DNA from: Streptosporangium sp. NBC_01495
GTDB lineage: Bacteria; Actinomycetota; Actinomycetes; Streptosporangiales; Streptosporangiaceae
Length of the DNA: 64,000 nucleotides
NCBI RefSeq assembly: GCF_036250735.1
Contig: NZ_CP109431.1
Location: 248,001 to 312,000, forward strand
Direction of reading: 5' to 3'
Both the position numbers and the translations under genes were made by a program. Below are positions 33,606 through 42,386 of the stretch, one piece after another. The notes under the pieces were generated by a model. That model ran no database searches, was not told the origin of the DNA, and saw nothing but the letters and a program-made list of their open reading frames with translations. Position 1 is the first letter of the stretch. Each line of letters starts with the position of its first letter.

Positions 33606-34058
33606 CTACCATCCGGAGACACTGTTGCCGTTTCCTGAGGAGACGCCCAGCTTGACTCCAACGTCCGCAGCGAGCTGATCCACCGTGGTGTGCACTGGTC
33701 CGCCCGTAGTTCCGGTGGCCGCCAGACGCTCACGAAGCGCCGGCGCGGATTGAATGTCGTCGACGAGGTCTGCGAGTTCGCGGTAGAGATCGAGGCCGAT
33801 GATGACCGCTTCGACAGTGGCTTGACGGCCTATGAACCTCAGCTGCCACTTCGGCTCCGTTCCTGCCTTCTGGGGCAGTGCTGGAAAGAGTTCAGCGAGA
33901 GCACGGTAGAGCTCGACGCTCACAATGACTGCCTCGCGCCCGCCCTCGGCCGTGAACACCGGTTTTGCCGTTAGGCCTTCTTCGACCATCTGGGCCACGA
34001 TCTCAGTACGTCCGGGGCGGGCGGTGTCGCTGGGGTCGACCCTGATGAACTCGGCCAT
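33606..34058 (-). CDS. antitoxin-like protein with duplicated Phd-like segment, 150 aa
   Basis: ATG 34058 follows AGGATGTGATC. Two similar segments follow each other: KPVFTAEGGREAVIVSVELYRAL and IGRQATVEAVIIGLDLYREL, each like the Phd/YefM strand-helix unit. It precedes the RelE/ParE-like toxin, the usual order. It ends in TAG (33606-33608), but the frame runs 11 codons further to a TGA that overlaps the toxin ATG (ATGA). The pair may thus be fully coupled if TAG is read. Confidence 0.65.
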   Translation of the reverse strand: MAEFIRVDPSDTARPGRTEIVAQMVEEGLTAKPVFTAEGGREAVIVSVELYRALAELFPALPQKAGTEPKWQLRFIGRQATVEAVIIGLDLYRELADLVDDIQSAPALRERLAATGTTGGPVHTTVDQLAADVGVKLGVSSGNGNSVSGW

Positions 34059-34093
34059 GATCACATCCTAAGTGCAGTACATCTCGGTTATGG

Positions 34094-34132
34094 CTTCCCC
34101 CCGGGGGCGGCACGACAAGCCCCCGGGGGAAG
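34094..34132. terminator. perfect C/G-run hairpin between ligase and toxin-antitoxin genes
   Basis: CTTCCCCCCGGGGGC and its complement GCCCCCGGGGGAAG flank a ten-base loop. There is no T tract, but position (after the ligase stop in its direction, before the antitoxin start) suggests a terminator. A frame spanning 34068-34283 crosses it and is not called as a gene. Confidence 0.55.
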
Positions 34133-34374
34133 TCATATTCGATAGGTGATGGACGAACTCGTTCGGTGCCCTGATGGAGCGGGTAGAACCGACGGGCAAC
34201 AGGTGTGCGTTACCGCAGGCGGCACCCAGCAGATGAGCCAAGGCTACGAACAGGACGGCAACGGACAGGAGCGCATGGCCCACCGTAGATGTCGGTCAAG
34301 GCCTGACTGTGATGCTTCCGATTCGGGAACGAGCGACGAAACGAATGCACTCGTGGTTGGTGAACCGGGGATGG
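34133..34374. other. intergenic between ligase stop and hairpin, no gene supported
   Basis: A minus-strand frame with a hydrophobic start (MGHALLSVAVLFVALAHLLG) is open here but reads through the hairpin at 34094-34132 and lacks a ribosome site. I see no supported gene. Confidence 0.35.
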
Positions 34375-36441
34375 TCAGATGAATTTGCTGACAAGACCGG
34401 CGAACTCCTTCGGACCGACGATCCGCACGCCCAGGGTTTCCGCCTTGGCGCGCTTGGAGCCCGCGTTCTCCCCGGCCACCAGCAGGCTGGTCTTCTTGGA
34501 GACGCTGGAGGAGGACTTGCCGCCAGCGCGTTCGATCAGCTCGTTCATCTGGTTGCGGGTGAGCGCCTCCAGCGCCCCGCTCATGGAGCCGGTGACCACG
34601 ACGGACATCCCGGCCAGCGGCAGCCCGGACGTGTCGCCCGGCTCGGCACCGGCGGTGGCGTCAGGGCCGGGGGTGGCGGGTGGTGTCCAGCCGGGCTCGG
34701 TCATGGTGACCCCGGCCGCCACCAGCTTGTCGATCAGCGGCGCGAGCTCGGCGAGCTCGGCCACTACCCCTGGGGCCTTCTTCGGGCCGATGCCCTCGAC
34801 CGCCTCGATCGCCTCGGCGTCGGCCGCGCGGATGGCGTCCATGCTGCCGAAGTGCCGGGCGATGCGGCGGCTCATGGACCGGCCGGTGCCGCGCACGCCC
34901 AGCGCGCAGAACCACCGGCTCAGCGGCTGGGCCTTGGCCCGCTCGATGGCGGCCAGTAGATTGTCGGTGCTGGTGGCGCCCATCCGCTCCAGGCCCAGCA
35001 CCTGCTCGCGGGTCAGGAAGAACAGGTCGGCGAAGTCGGCGATCAGCCCGGCATCCAGCATCTGCTGGATGCGGCTCTCGGCCAGACCCTCAATATCGAG
35101 CTGATCCCGCCCGGCGGCGTAGCCGATGGAGGCGATCACCCGGCAGGCGCGACCGCGCACGCACCGCCACCGCTCCTGGGAGGCATCGATCTCGTCACCG
35201 CACAACGGACAGACCTGCGGGATCGGGATCGGCCGCTCGTCTCCGGTGCGCAGGTGCACGACCGGGGCCTCGACCCGGGGAATGACGTCGCCGGCCTTGT
35301 AGACGACCACGGAATCGCCCAGCATCAGGCCCCGTCGGGTGATGTCGGCGACATTGTGCAAGGTCGCGTAACTGACGGTACTACCGTCGAGCACGACCGG
35401 CTCCAGCACCGCGCGCGGGGCGATGATGCCGCTGCGGCCGACGTTCCACTCCACGTCGAGCAATTTGGTAATCTTCTCGGTGGCGGGCAGCTTGTAGGCG
35501 ATCGCCCACCGGGGCGCGCGCGTGCCGAAGCCGGCCAGCGCCTGGTCAGCCGCCAAGTCGCACTTGATCACGATGCCGTCGATGCCGAAGGGCAGCTCGG
35601 CCCGCCTGACGGCGATGTGCTCGACCCGCTCTTGGATCTCCTCCAGGGTGGTGGCGACGATCCCGCCGACGTCGGTGACGGCCGGAGTCTGCGCCCCCTG
35701 GGCGGCGACCCACGCCATGACCTCGCTGTGCGGCAGCTCGCGCAGTGATGCGGCCTGCTCGGAGGTGTCGTCGGGGTGGGGGAGCGCGCCGTAGCCGAAG
35801 AAGGTCAGCTCGCAGACGTAGGGCCGGTCCTGGGCGCGCAGCGTGCCGGCGGCGGCGCTGCGCGGGTTGGCGAACGTGGTGCCGTCGTGCGCCTGGCGCT
35901 TGGCGCACGCGTCCTCGAACTGCTTGGCCGTCATCATCACCTCGCCACGCAGCTCCACGGTGACCGGCTCGGCCAGCCTGGCGGGCAGCCCCGCGATGGT
36001 GCCGATCGCGTGGCTCACGTCCTCACCCGCGACGCCGTCACCCCGGGTCACGAGCTGCGTCAAGCGGCCGTGACGATAGCGGGCAGAGATGGCCAAACCG
36101 TCGAGCTTGGGCTCGACGCTCCACGCCTCGACCGGGCGTCCGAGCCTGCGCTCCAACGAGGTGGCCCAGGCGACCAGCTGCCCGGCGCTGAAGACGTTGT
36201 CCAGGCTCAGCATCGGCACCGTGTGCGGCACATCACCGACCACGGCGCCACCGGCGACCTTGCCCGTGGGTGAGGTCGCCAGCACCGCCTCGGGGTGGGC
36301 TTCCTCGTACGCCTGGATCTCGCGCACGAGCCTGTCGTAGGCGTCGTCATCAATCGCGGAGGTGCCGTCGGTGTAGTAGGCCGCCGCGGCGGTTCTCGCC
36401 TCGGCGACCGCCGTGCTGTACTGCTCCTGGGTGGTGATCAC
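34375..36441 (-). CDS. ligA: NAD-dependent DNA ligase (LigA)
   Basis: GTG 36441 follows AGAGGAGCATT. The 688-aa protein has all LigA domains: helical Ia region, adenylation domain with the active-site Lys112 in EPKLDG and RGDGVAGEDVSHA, OB fold, a four-Cys zinc finger (VCPLCGDEI ... WRCVRGRACRV), helix-hairpin-helix motifs (IEAVEGIGPKKAPGVV) and a C-terminal BRCT domain (VVVTGSMSG ... KTSLLVAGENAGSK). It seals nicks using NAD. A full-length copy on an apparent mobile element is unusual. Stop TGA. Confidence 0.95.
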   Translation of the reverse strand: MITTQEQYSTAVAEARTAAAAYYTDGTSAIDDDAYDRLVREIQAYEEAHPEAVLATSPTGKVAGGAVVGDVPHTVPMLSLDNVFSAGQLVAWATSLERRLGRPVEAWSVEPKLDGLAISARYRHGRLTQLVTRGDGVAGEDVSHAIGTIAGLPARLAEPVTVELRGEVMMTAKQFEDACAKRQAHDGTTFANPRSAAAGTLRAQDRPYVCELTFFGYGALPHPDDTSEQAASLRELPHSEVMAWVAAQGAQTPAVTDVGGIVATTLEEIQERVEHIAVRRAELPFGIDGIVIKCDLAADQALAGFGTRAPRWAIAYKLPATEKITKLLDVEWNVGRSGIIAPRAVLEPVVLDGSTVSYATLHNVADITRRGLMLGDSVVVYKAGDVIPRVEAPVVHLRTGDERPIPIPQVCPLCGDEIDASQERWRCVRGRACRVIASIGYAAGRDQLDIEGLAESRIQQMLDAGLIADFADLFFLTREQVLGLERMGATSTDNLLAAIERAKAQPLSRWFCALGVRGTGRSMSRRIARHFGSMDAIRAADAEAIEAVEGIGPKKAPGVVAELAELAPLIDKLVAAGVTMTEPGWTPPATPGPDATAGAEPGDTSGLPLAGMSVVVTGSMSGALEALTRNQMNELIERAGGKSSSSVSKKTSLLVAGENAGSKRAKAETLGVRIVGPKEFAGLVSKFI

Positions 36442-36554
36442 AATGCTCCTCTGTCGTTATGACGCTGACAATGGCGTAGGGGACTGACAATGTTGCGTCC
36501 CGTAGGTGAGGCCGAGGGGCGTGCGCCGCTCGCACGGCCCTCAGCTGGGATGGT

Positions 36555-37031
36555 TCAGCCGCGCAGAGCGGCGGCGATCTCGAACAGGACGGGGCCGAAC
36601 GCGTCTTCGGGGACGGCGATCCGTGCGGCGGTGGCCTCCTCCTCGCCCTGCTCGCGAGTGACCTGGTAGACGTTGCGGTCGCGGTCGATCGCGACGAGGT
36701 AGCGGCGGGCCGGGACGTCGTCGTCCCCGTCGGCTTCGTAGGTGAAGACGAGGGCGAGGAAGCCGGGGAGCGGCTTGGCGGTGCGGGCGTAAAGCGCGAG
36801 GTCGTCGTCCACATCACCTGTCGCGTCGGGGGCGCCGATTCCAGCGACGAGGATCGTCCACTTCTCCGGAGGGATCTCGGAGATGGTCAGTTTGGGCAAT
36901 TCGCCGGGGCCACTCGTGGTGAGGGTGGTCAGGCGGGGCGCGTTGTCCCACTCGCCGGCCTCCTCGATGTTGCGCTCCATGCGGGTGAAGATCCAGGTGA
37001 GGACGTCGGGGTCAGTGAGGGGAAGCGGCAT
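36555..37031 (-). CDS. hypothetical protein, 158 aa
   Basis: ATG 37031 follows GGAAGGAAACC, ruling out the longer upstream frame. The protein starts MPLPLTDPDVLTWIFTRMER. It has acidic beta-rich middle segments (LPKLTISEIPPEKWTILVAG, ALVFTYEADGDDDVP) and ends in a helix (GPVLFEIAAALRG). Probably cytoplasmic. No family recognised. Confidence 0.65.
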   Translation of the reverse strand: MPLPLTDPDVLTWIFTRMERNIEEAGEWDNAPRLTTLTTSGPGELPKLTISEIPPEKWTILVAGIGAPDATGDVDDDLALYARTAKPLPGFLALVFTYEADGDDDVPARRYLVAIDRDRNVYQVTREQGEEEATAARIAVPEDAFGPVLFEIAAALRG

Positions 37032-37144
37032 GGCTGGTTTCCTTCCGGGGTAGGTCAGTGCCCGCCCGGGGCGGGCGGTGGTACAGGGTGGGGAGTTCGC
37101 TGACTCGGGCGCAGGCAGCGGTGAGCAGTTCGGGGGGCGAGCCG

Positions 37145-37405
37145 ATGATGGAAGACGAGCCGCCCAGGCCGTTGGCCGGACAGGACCAGGCGCTGATCGA
37201 GCGGGCCGGTGTGTCGCTCGTCGGCCGCCGCCGTGGGCAGGCACGCGCGGTGATGGCCGGTCCTGAGGAGCGCGATCTCCTGGGCGCCGCAGTGAAAACG
37301 CCGCTGCTGGTGAACGTTGCGCTCATCGAGGACGAGCCGCCGGTGCTCGCCCGCGTCCGCACGATGGCGGCCGACCGGCACTTTCTCTCGCTCGCTTTCG
37401 ACTGA
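37145..37405 (+). CDS. UTRA-like ligand-binding fragment, 86 aa, without DNA-binding domain
   Basis: Very strong third-position GC shows the plus strand is coding here. The product (LIERAGVSLVGRRRGQARA, GPEERDLLGAAVKTPLLVNV, EDEPPVLARVRTMAADRHF, LAFD at the end) resembles the C-terminal half of a GntR-family UTRA domain. Two ATGs at 37145 and 37148 follow GGGGGGCGAG. The winged-helix part is absent, so it is probably a truncated regulator. A hairpin follows. Confidence 0.5.
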   Translation: MMEDEPPRPLAGQDQALIERAGVSLVGRRRGQARAVMAGPEERDLLGAAVKTPLLVNVALIEDEPPVLARVRTMAADRHFLSLAFD

Positions 37406-37423
37406 ATCGCACTTCTTGGAATG

Positions 37424-37463
37424 CACGAGGGCCCGCCCCCCAGCTGGGGGGCGGGCCCTCGTG
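37424..37463. terminator. perfect bidirectional hairpin terminator
   Basis: CACGAGGGCCCGCCCCCC and its exact complement meet at a central AGCT, giving a fully paired stem of 20 base pairs. It lies between the stop of the plus-strand UTRA-like gene (37405) and the TAG stop of the minus-strand gene (37472), an ideal shared terminator. Confidence 0.8.
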
Positions 37464-37471
37464 TTGTACGG

Positions 37472-38134
37472 CTACCGCAGATGGTCGGCGAACTGCTCCT
37501 GGGTCACGGTGGGCAGCTCACCCACCGCTTCCGGCATTCCCGCGAGGCCCTGGACTCCCAAGCGCCCGGTCCAGCCGATCAGCCATCCGGCGAGGATCTG
37601 ACCGATGGCCCCCTCCGGCTCGTCCTGATAGGTGATCGGTCCCTCTTCCCAGTCTTTGGTGACCAGGGTTACCGGAGCGGTGGGCCGGATCCGGGTCCGG
37701 CGCCGCTCGATGCTGACCTCCAGGTCCGCCTCCACCCACCAGGGCGGACTGGTCTCCCAGCACCAGGCCGTGAGCGTGATCCGCCCGACCTCGGGGGAGC
37801 CCGCGATGACGTAGACGTCCTCGTCCGGGGAGCTGGCCATGGCTTTGAGCGCCTGCTCCAGGCGGCACACCACGCTCCACTTCCGTCCGGTCCTGATCCG
37901 CGCCGTTATCCGCTCCACCAGGTCGAAGCCGCGGTATTCGTAGTAAGCCTGAGACAACCGGACGGGCTCCCACACGCCGGCCAGGTCCACCGTGCCGCCG
38001 CGCGGCACGCTCTCCAGCGCCTGCCAGGCCGTGGGCACCGGAGGCTCCTGCTCCGGGATGTCCTGCGGGTCGACGGGGATTCCCTCGAGCGTCTTCTCCC
38101 AGTCGGCGAGCTCGTCGGGCCGCATGTTGTTCAT
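37472..38134 (-). CDS. hypothetical protein, 220 aa
   Basis: ATG 38134 follows GAAGGAGGGGAC. The protein is soluble, with Trp-rich strands (ITLTAWCWETSPPWWVEADLE) and a Pro-rich start. No motif recognised. It ends in TAG directly in front of the hairpin at 37424-37463. Here TAG behaves as a normal stop, which speaks against a general re-assignment of this codon. Confidence 0.65.
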   Translation of the reverse strand: MNNMRPDELADWEKTLEGIPVDPQDIPEQEPPVPTAWQALESVPRGGTVDLAGVWEPVRLSQAYYEYRGFDLVERITARIRTGRKWSVVCRLEQALKAMASSPDEDVYVIAGSPEVGRITLTAWCWETSPPWWVEADLEVSIERRRTRIRPTAPVTLVTKDWEEGPITYQDEPEGAIGQILAGWLIGWTGRLGVQGLAGMPEAVGELPTVTQEQFADHLR

Positions 38135-38283
38135 GTCCCCTCCTTCGGGGTCGTCGGTCGGTCGGCCCGGGTGGGTCGGCCGTGCCCCTCGAAGGGGAGA
38201 TGAGTTTTCCTGCTCTCACTTACTACGGATTCTCAATGGGTTGAGCCAAAGAGGTCTTGGTGTTTTTCGAGCGGTATGTCCTG

Positions 38284-39495
38284 TTATGCGGCCTGTGTGG
38301 TCATGACCATTCGATTCTGGGCTGAGCGCGTTGGGTCGTAGCAACGTCCGTCGCGGATAAGAGCCCAGAGGACATTAACGCGGCGCCTGCCCAAAGCGAT
38401 AACGGCCTGAATGTGTCCCTTCCCCTCGGCGCGCTTGCGATCATAGAAGCGGCGGGATTCTGGATCGCTTCGAATGCTGAGTAGCGCCGACATATAGAAC
38501 ACCCTGTTGAGGGGGCGGCTATAGCGGTGGGGCCGGTGCATATTGCCGCTGATGCGCCCGGAGTCGCGCGGGACGGGAGACATGCCGGCGTGGGCCGCCA
38601 GGTGGCCCGCGTGGGCGAAGTCGCGCAGGTTCCCGCCGATGGCGGCGAGGAACTCCGCGCCGAGGATGGGGCCCACGCCGGGCAGGCTCTGGACGATCTC
38701 GGCCAGCTCGTGCTGGTGGAACCGCTCCTCGATCATCTGCACGACGGCGTCGATTCGCTCCTCCAGGGCGATCAGGTCCTGCGCGAGCTGGGCGACCAGC
38801 TGCGACGCCATCCGCTCGCCGGGCAGCGCGACGGTCTGCGCCTTGGCTGCCTCGACAGCCGTGGCGGCCAGCACATTGAAGCGCCGAACGCCGCGCGCCT
38901 TCAGCCAGGCGGCCAGCCGGGCGACGCCCAGGCGGCGAACCTCGGCGGGCCGCTGGTAACCGACAAGCAGCACCAAGGGGCCGTGGTTGGTCAGGTCCAG
39001 CGTGCGCTCCAAGGCCGGCCATAGCTCCAGCAGGATCTCGCGCAGCCGGTTGATCATTCTGGTGCGGTCGGCGACGAGGTCAAGGCGGCGGGCGACCAGC
39101 AGCCGCAGCTCGACGACGTCCTCCTCGTGGGGCCGGATGACCGTCAGGCCGCGGCGCATGCGGGCTTGGTCGGCGATGATCGCGGCGTCGCGGGCGTCGG
39201 TCTTGGCGGCGCCCCGGTAGCCGCCGGCGGCTCGGTTGACCATGGTGCTGGAGATGTAGAGGACCTCCTGGTCCTGCGCGGCCAGCAGCGCGAGCACCAG
39301 GGCCGCGCCGCCCGTGCGGATGTCCACCGCCCAGGTGATCTTCTCGGCCAGGCCGAGGGCCTTGTCGAGCACGGCGAGGAGTTCCGGCTCGTCGTTGATC
39401 ACCTTCTGTGACAGCAGCTGCTCTCCTTCGGAATCGATAACCACCACATGGTGGTGGCCTTTTCCGATGTCGATTCCTGCCCAGGCGTGCCGCAC
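38284..39495 (-). mobile_element. IS110-family transposase
   Basis: GTG 39495 follows ACAGGAGACGGC. The 403-aa protein has the IS110 layout: N-terminal RuvC-like DEDD domain (AWAGIDIGKGHHHVVVID, KTDARDAAIIADQARM, ERTRM-type helices), a helical linker, and the Tnp20 domain with SLPGVGPILGAEFLAAIG, AGMSPVPRDSGRISG and RRVNVLWALIRDG. It appears intact. Such elements use a noncoding RNA to choose target and donor. No inverted repeats are expected. The element ends are not defined here. Confidence 0.9.
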
Positions 39496-39757
39496 GCCGT
39501 CTCCTGTCGTCCTGAAGTTTTCGGGGGGTCGTGCAGGCAACCTCGCTGGCTCATCCCTATTTCAGCGATCTTTCGCATTTCTCAATTAGCAGTCGAGTCG
39601 CCGGTGGGCGCCGGGCGGCCAATCAGTAGAAGCCTCACATGCGGCTGATGGACGGAAGCCATACCCGGCACCCTGGAGTTTCCAGAGCCAGACGAAGGCT
39701 CGGGCAACTACCAAGAGTAAGTATAGAGTGACCCATAGGGATGGACGAAGCTGAACC
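39496..39757 (-). ncRNA. IS110 5' noncoding end, candidate bridge RNA region
   Basis: About 260 bases upstream of the transposase hold no gene. In IS110 elements the left end transcribes a structured bridge (seek) RNA that pairs with target and donor. The minus-strand sequence includes a TATACT-like box near 39720 and several short complementary stretches. I cannot fold it here, so this is position-based. Confidence 0.4.
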
Positions 39758-40546
39758 TCAGCGGTCAGTCGGCTCGATGCCCTGGGCGCGGAGGTCTGCG
39801 TAGACCGTTTTCCGGTCCACGCCGAGCGCGCGGGACAGGGCGTTGACGTTGTGCCAGCCAGCCCGCCAGACAGCCGCAGTCAGCAGGGGACGGGGGACGG
39901 GAACGAACGTGATGCCCCTCCGCAGGAGCCCTTCCAGCGCTTGAGTGAACTCTTCGGGACGGGTCACCACCACCTGTCCGGGGTCCTCCTCCGGCCACAC
40001 GGCGAGCCCCCATACGGAGGTGGTCTTGGTAGCGAGGTGAGCCGCTGACGGGGTGTCTCCGGCTGGGGCGAGGAGATTGTAGATGCTGGCGATAATGGGT
40101 GCGGCTACCTGGTAGCGCGCCCACCCGTCCGGCAGGTCCTCATCGCTGCGGGTGAGCCGGTCACGCTCGGCCGCGATCCACGTCGCGACTGCCTCGCCAG
40201 CCTGAACGCTGGTGAGCAGTCCCTGACGGTAGGTCCGCTCGACGCGGCCGAATATGCCCTCCAGTAGCCCGGAGGCCGCGAGACGGGCGAACAGCGTCTC
40301 GACTTGGGCGGGGTTGAGTGCCCCGAGGCGGTACCAGACGTCCTCGGCCCCCTCGTGCGGGCCGAGGGCGTCGACGTGGCTGAAGAACTCCGGGCTGATG
40401 CCTACGGCCCGGATTTTGATGATGCTCACCGGCTCGGGGTCGTCCTGCGGGCGGCGGGTGTCGCGGTTCCATCCGCCGATGCACATGGCGTACTCATATT
40501 CGGCGCGGCGGAGGTCTTCTACGGGGTCGATCTCATAGGTGACCAT
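39758..40546 (-). CDS. helix-turn-helix protein, 262 aa, probably autoregulated
   Basis: ATG 40546 (MVTYEIDPVEDLRRAEYEY) lies inside the operator cluster. The last 45 residues end in an HTH (NVNALSRALGVDRKTVYADLR). The middle is helical and holds no motif I recognise. The paired palindromes overlapping its start suggest it represses its own transcription and that of the divergent toxin-antitoxin genes. It ends in TGA, after the IS110 region. Confidence 0.65.
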   Translation of the reverse strand: MVTYEIDPVEDLRRAEYEYAMCIGGWNRDTRRPQDDPEPVSIIKIRAVGISPEFFSHVDALGPHEGAEDVWYRLGALNPAQVETLFARLAASGLLEGIFGRVERTYRQGLLTSVQAGEAVATWIAAERDRLTRSDEDLPDGWARYQVAAPIIASIYNLLAPAGDTPSAAHLATKTTSVWGLAVWPEEDPGQVVVTRPEEFTQALEGLLRRGITFVPVPRPLLTAAVWRAGWHNVNALSRALGVDRKTVYADLRAQGIEPTDR

Positions 40547-40579
40547 GTGGATAAATCTACATGTGGAATAATCCACATG
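40544..40579. promoter_or_regulatory. operator cluster of TGTGGA half-sites
   Basis: Between the divergent genes the sequence CATGTGGATAAATCTACATG is followed at once by ATGTGGAATAATCCACAT, a palindrome with four-base spacer. The half-site TGTGGA occurs three times in 36 bases. It overlaps the start of the HTH gene and lies upstream of the antitoxin gene, so both are likely controlled from here. Confidence 0.65.
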
Positions 40580-40650
40580 ACTAGAGATTCGAGCAACGGA
40601 TGCTAGAACTCCACCGGCGACAAGTGGCGTCCAGAAGGTACTCTCACAAC

Positions 40651-40827
40651 ATGGACACCGGACTTCCCCCCGCGACGCCCGAGATCCCTCCCGTGGCTCC
40701 GGAAGCGGTCGATGCCGCCCTGGCCCGGCTGCGTGAGGTGTTCGGCGGCGAGCCCGCCCCGGAAGCGCTCCGACTCGTCGAGGAGCGCGACCGCGCGTTC
40801 GAAGCTCGTTTCGCCGCCGCCCAGTGA
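40651..40827 (+). CDS. small antitoxin-like protein, 58 aa
   Basis: ATG 40651 opens MDTGLPPATPEIPPVAPEAV, followed by an acidic and basic helical part (ALARLREVF ... EERDRAFEARFAAAQ). It overlaps the PIN-domain gene by four bases (GTGA), which with size and order suggests the antitoxin of a VapBC-type pair, although no classical DNA-binding motif is seen. Confidence 0.55.
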   Translation: MDTGLPPATPEIPPVAPEAVDAALARLREVFGGEPAPEALRLVEERDRAFEARFAAAQ

Positions 40828-41225
40828 TCGGCCGTGTCCTCGACACGACCGCGCTCATAGCCTTCGCGAACGGTAACAGCCCTTACGCCCAAGCGGTCGT
40901 GTGGTCCCGTATGGCCAACGTCTCCCTGCTCGTCATCCCTGCAGCCGCCCTGACTGAAGCACTCGCCCAGCTACCCGACGAAGCCGTCCAGGTCCTGGAC
41001 GTCCTCCTCGGCCTGGAAGTCGTGGTCGTCGACGACCTCACCACGGGCTCCGCCCCGGCCGTCGCGGAAATCCTCAAGGTCGCCGGCCCCCGCGCCGCCG
41101 AAGTGCTCACCGCGGCGTCGGCCGTGCAGTCCGCGCGGCGACGCGGCGGAATCCCCATCCTGACGCGCGACCGGTTCACCCTGACAGCGCTCGCCCCCGA
41201 CGCGGAGCTCGACCTCATACCGTAG
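40824..41225 (+). CDS. PIN-domain toxin (VapC-like), 133 aa
   Basis: GTG 40824 follows directly. The protein starts VIGRVLDTTALIAFANGN, with the first acidic residue of the PIN nuclease site, then LLVIPAAALTEALAQL (second), and ends with IPILTRDRFTLTALAPD (third, TxDR). This is the VapC RNase layout. The stop is TAG at 41223-41225. Confidence 0.75.
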   Translation: MIGRVLDTTALIAFANGNSPYAQAVVWSRMANVSLLVIPAAALTEALAQLPDEAVQVLDVLLGLEVVVVDDLTTGSAPAVAEILKVAGPRAAEVLTAASAVQSARRRGGIPILTRDRFTLTALAPDAELDLIP

Positions 41226-41252
41226 TGGGTCACGCCCCCGGACAGGACCTGA

Positions 41253-42191
41253 CTACTGGGTGTTCTCATCAGGCCATCCTCCCGGGTATGGCTCCCATAG
41301 CGACGGCTGCCTCACGCCCAAGCTGTGACCGGCATCCCAGGGAAACCTGCCCTCCTTATCAGCCATCACCACCTGCACTGCCTGGGGCACCGACCCGAAG
41401 TACTCTCGCGCGACGTTGAACAAGCTCGTTGTATGCCAGGTCGGATCGACCGGCCGCAGCTGCAAAAACACCTGCGGATGGCCGAGCAGCGTGGCGAGCG
41501 TCTGAGGGTGTGCCACCGCGGCCCCGGTACGGCACGCATGGGCGATGCTGTTCAGAACGCTCAGCGCGGTTCCGAAGTCGAGCCCGACCACGATGAGCTC
41601 CTAGTGCCCGCGGTCGGACAGACCGATGGTGTAGGCCCAGGGCATTCCCTCGTCGCCAACGGCTTGCACAGCCCACCCGTGCTTCTGTATCAGGCTCCCT
41701 ACGCCCCTTAGGTACTCCTCCGCCCACTTACGCCTCGCTTCACGAGCCGAAGCAGGAGCGAGCGGGATGGCGGTGACGGCGGCCAGCGCATGGTTAAGGA
41801 CCTCGCGTCCCACCTCCACGTACTGCCACTGCGTCCAGCCGGGCTCCGCGTCCACATAGCGGCGTACGTCGGTCAACAGCTGATACCAGCGAATGATCAG
41901 CGAGTTCATGGTGGCAACCTGGTCAATGGTCAGGTGGGTGCAACCGCTCCGTGCGGCGGCCCAGGCGGCACTGGGTCGGCTGCCGTTCGACTGCCACACG
42001 TTCAGGAACACGCTGAGGGCTACGTCGGAAACCTCCTCGGGAGTGGAGGGCAGCAGCAGTTCCGGAACGGGCAGGCAGTCCTCGACGGGGTGAGCGGCGA
42101 GGCAGGCCGCGGTGATCGATCCCGGGATCGGGTTCAGCAAAGCCATCGCGCGATCGAAGCGTTCGAGCTTGGTTCGTTCCTTGGCGGTCAC
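41253..42191 (-). CDS. DUF4262-containing protein interrupted by an in-frame TAG
   Basis: GTG 42191 follows AAGGAGTTCGCC. Residues up to GMPWAYTIGLSDRGH match the start of DUF4262, where the family continues with ELxVxGL. Here the next codon is TAG (41601-41603), followed in frame by ELIVVGLDFGTALSVLNSIA and a full domain to TAG 41253. The TAG lies in the middle of the domain. The N-terminal 190 residues are helical and not recognised. Without read-through the domain would be lost. Confidence 0.7.
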
Positions 42192-42386
42192 GGCGAACTC
42201 CTTGAAGAAGGGCATGACAAAAGGCCGTCCTGCCTGGTGAGGAGGCAGACGGCCAGTTCGGAGAACAGAGATCGTTGGGTGGTGACGTGGCGGCTGTTCC
42301 TGAGCGACGTCAGAGAGCTCAAGGCGGGCCGGCGCCACCTCGATGACGACGGCCGCTTCGAAAGATCAACCGTGGATCGTGATCTG

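Noticed and set aside
34068..34283. Secreted small protein in the gap after the ligase
   Set aside because: The hydrophobic start is attractive, but the frame runs through a perfect hairpin and has no ribosome site.
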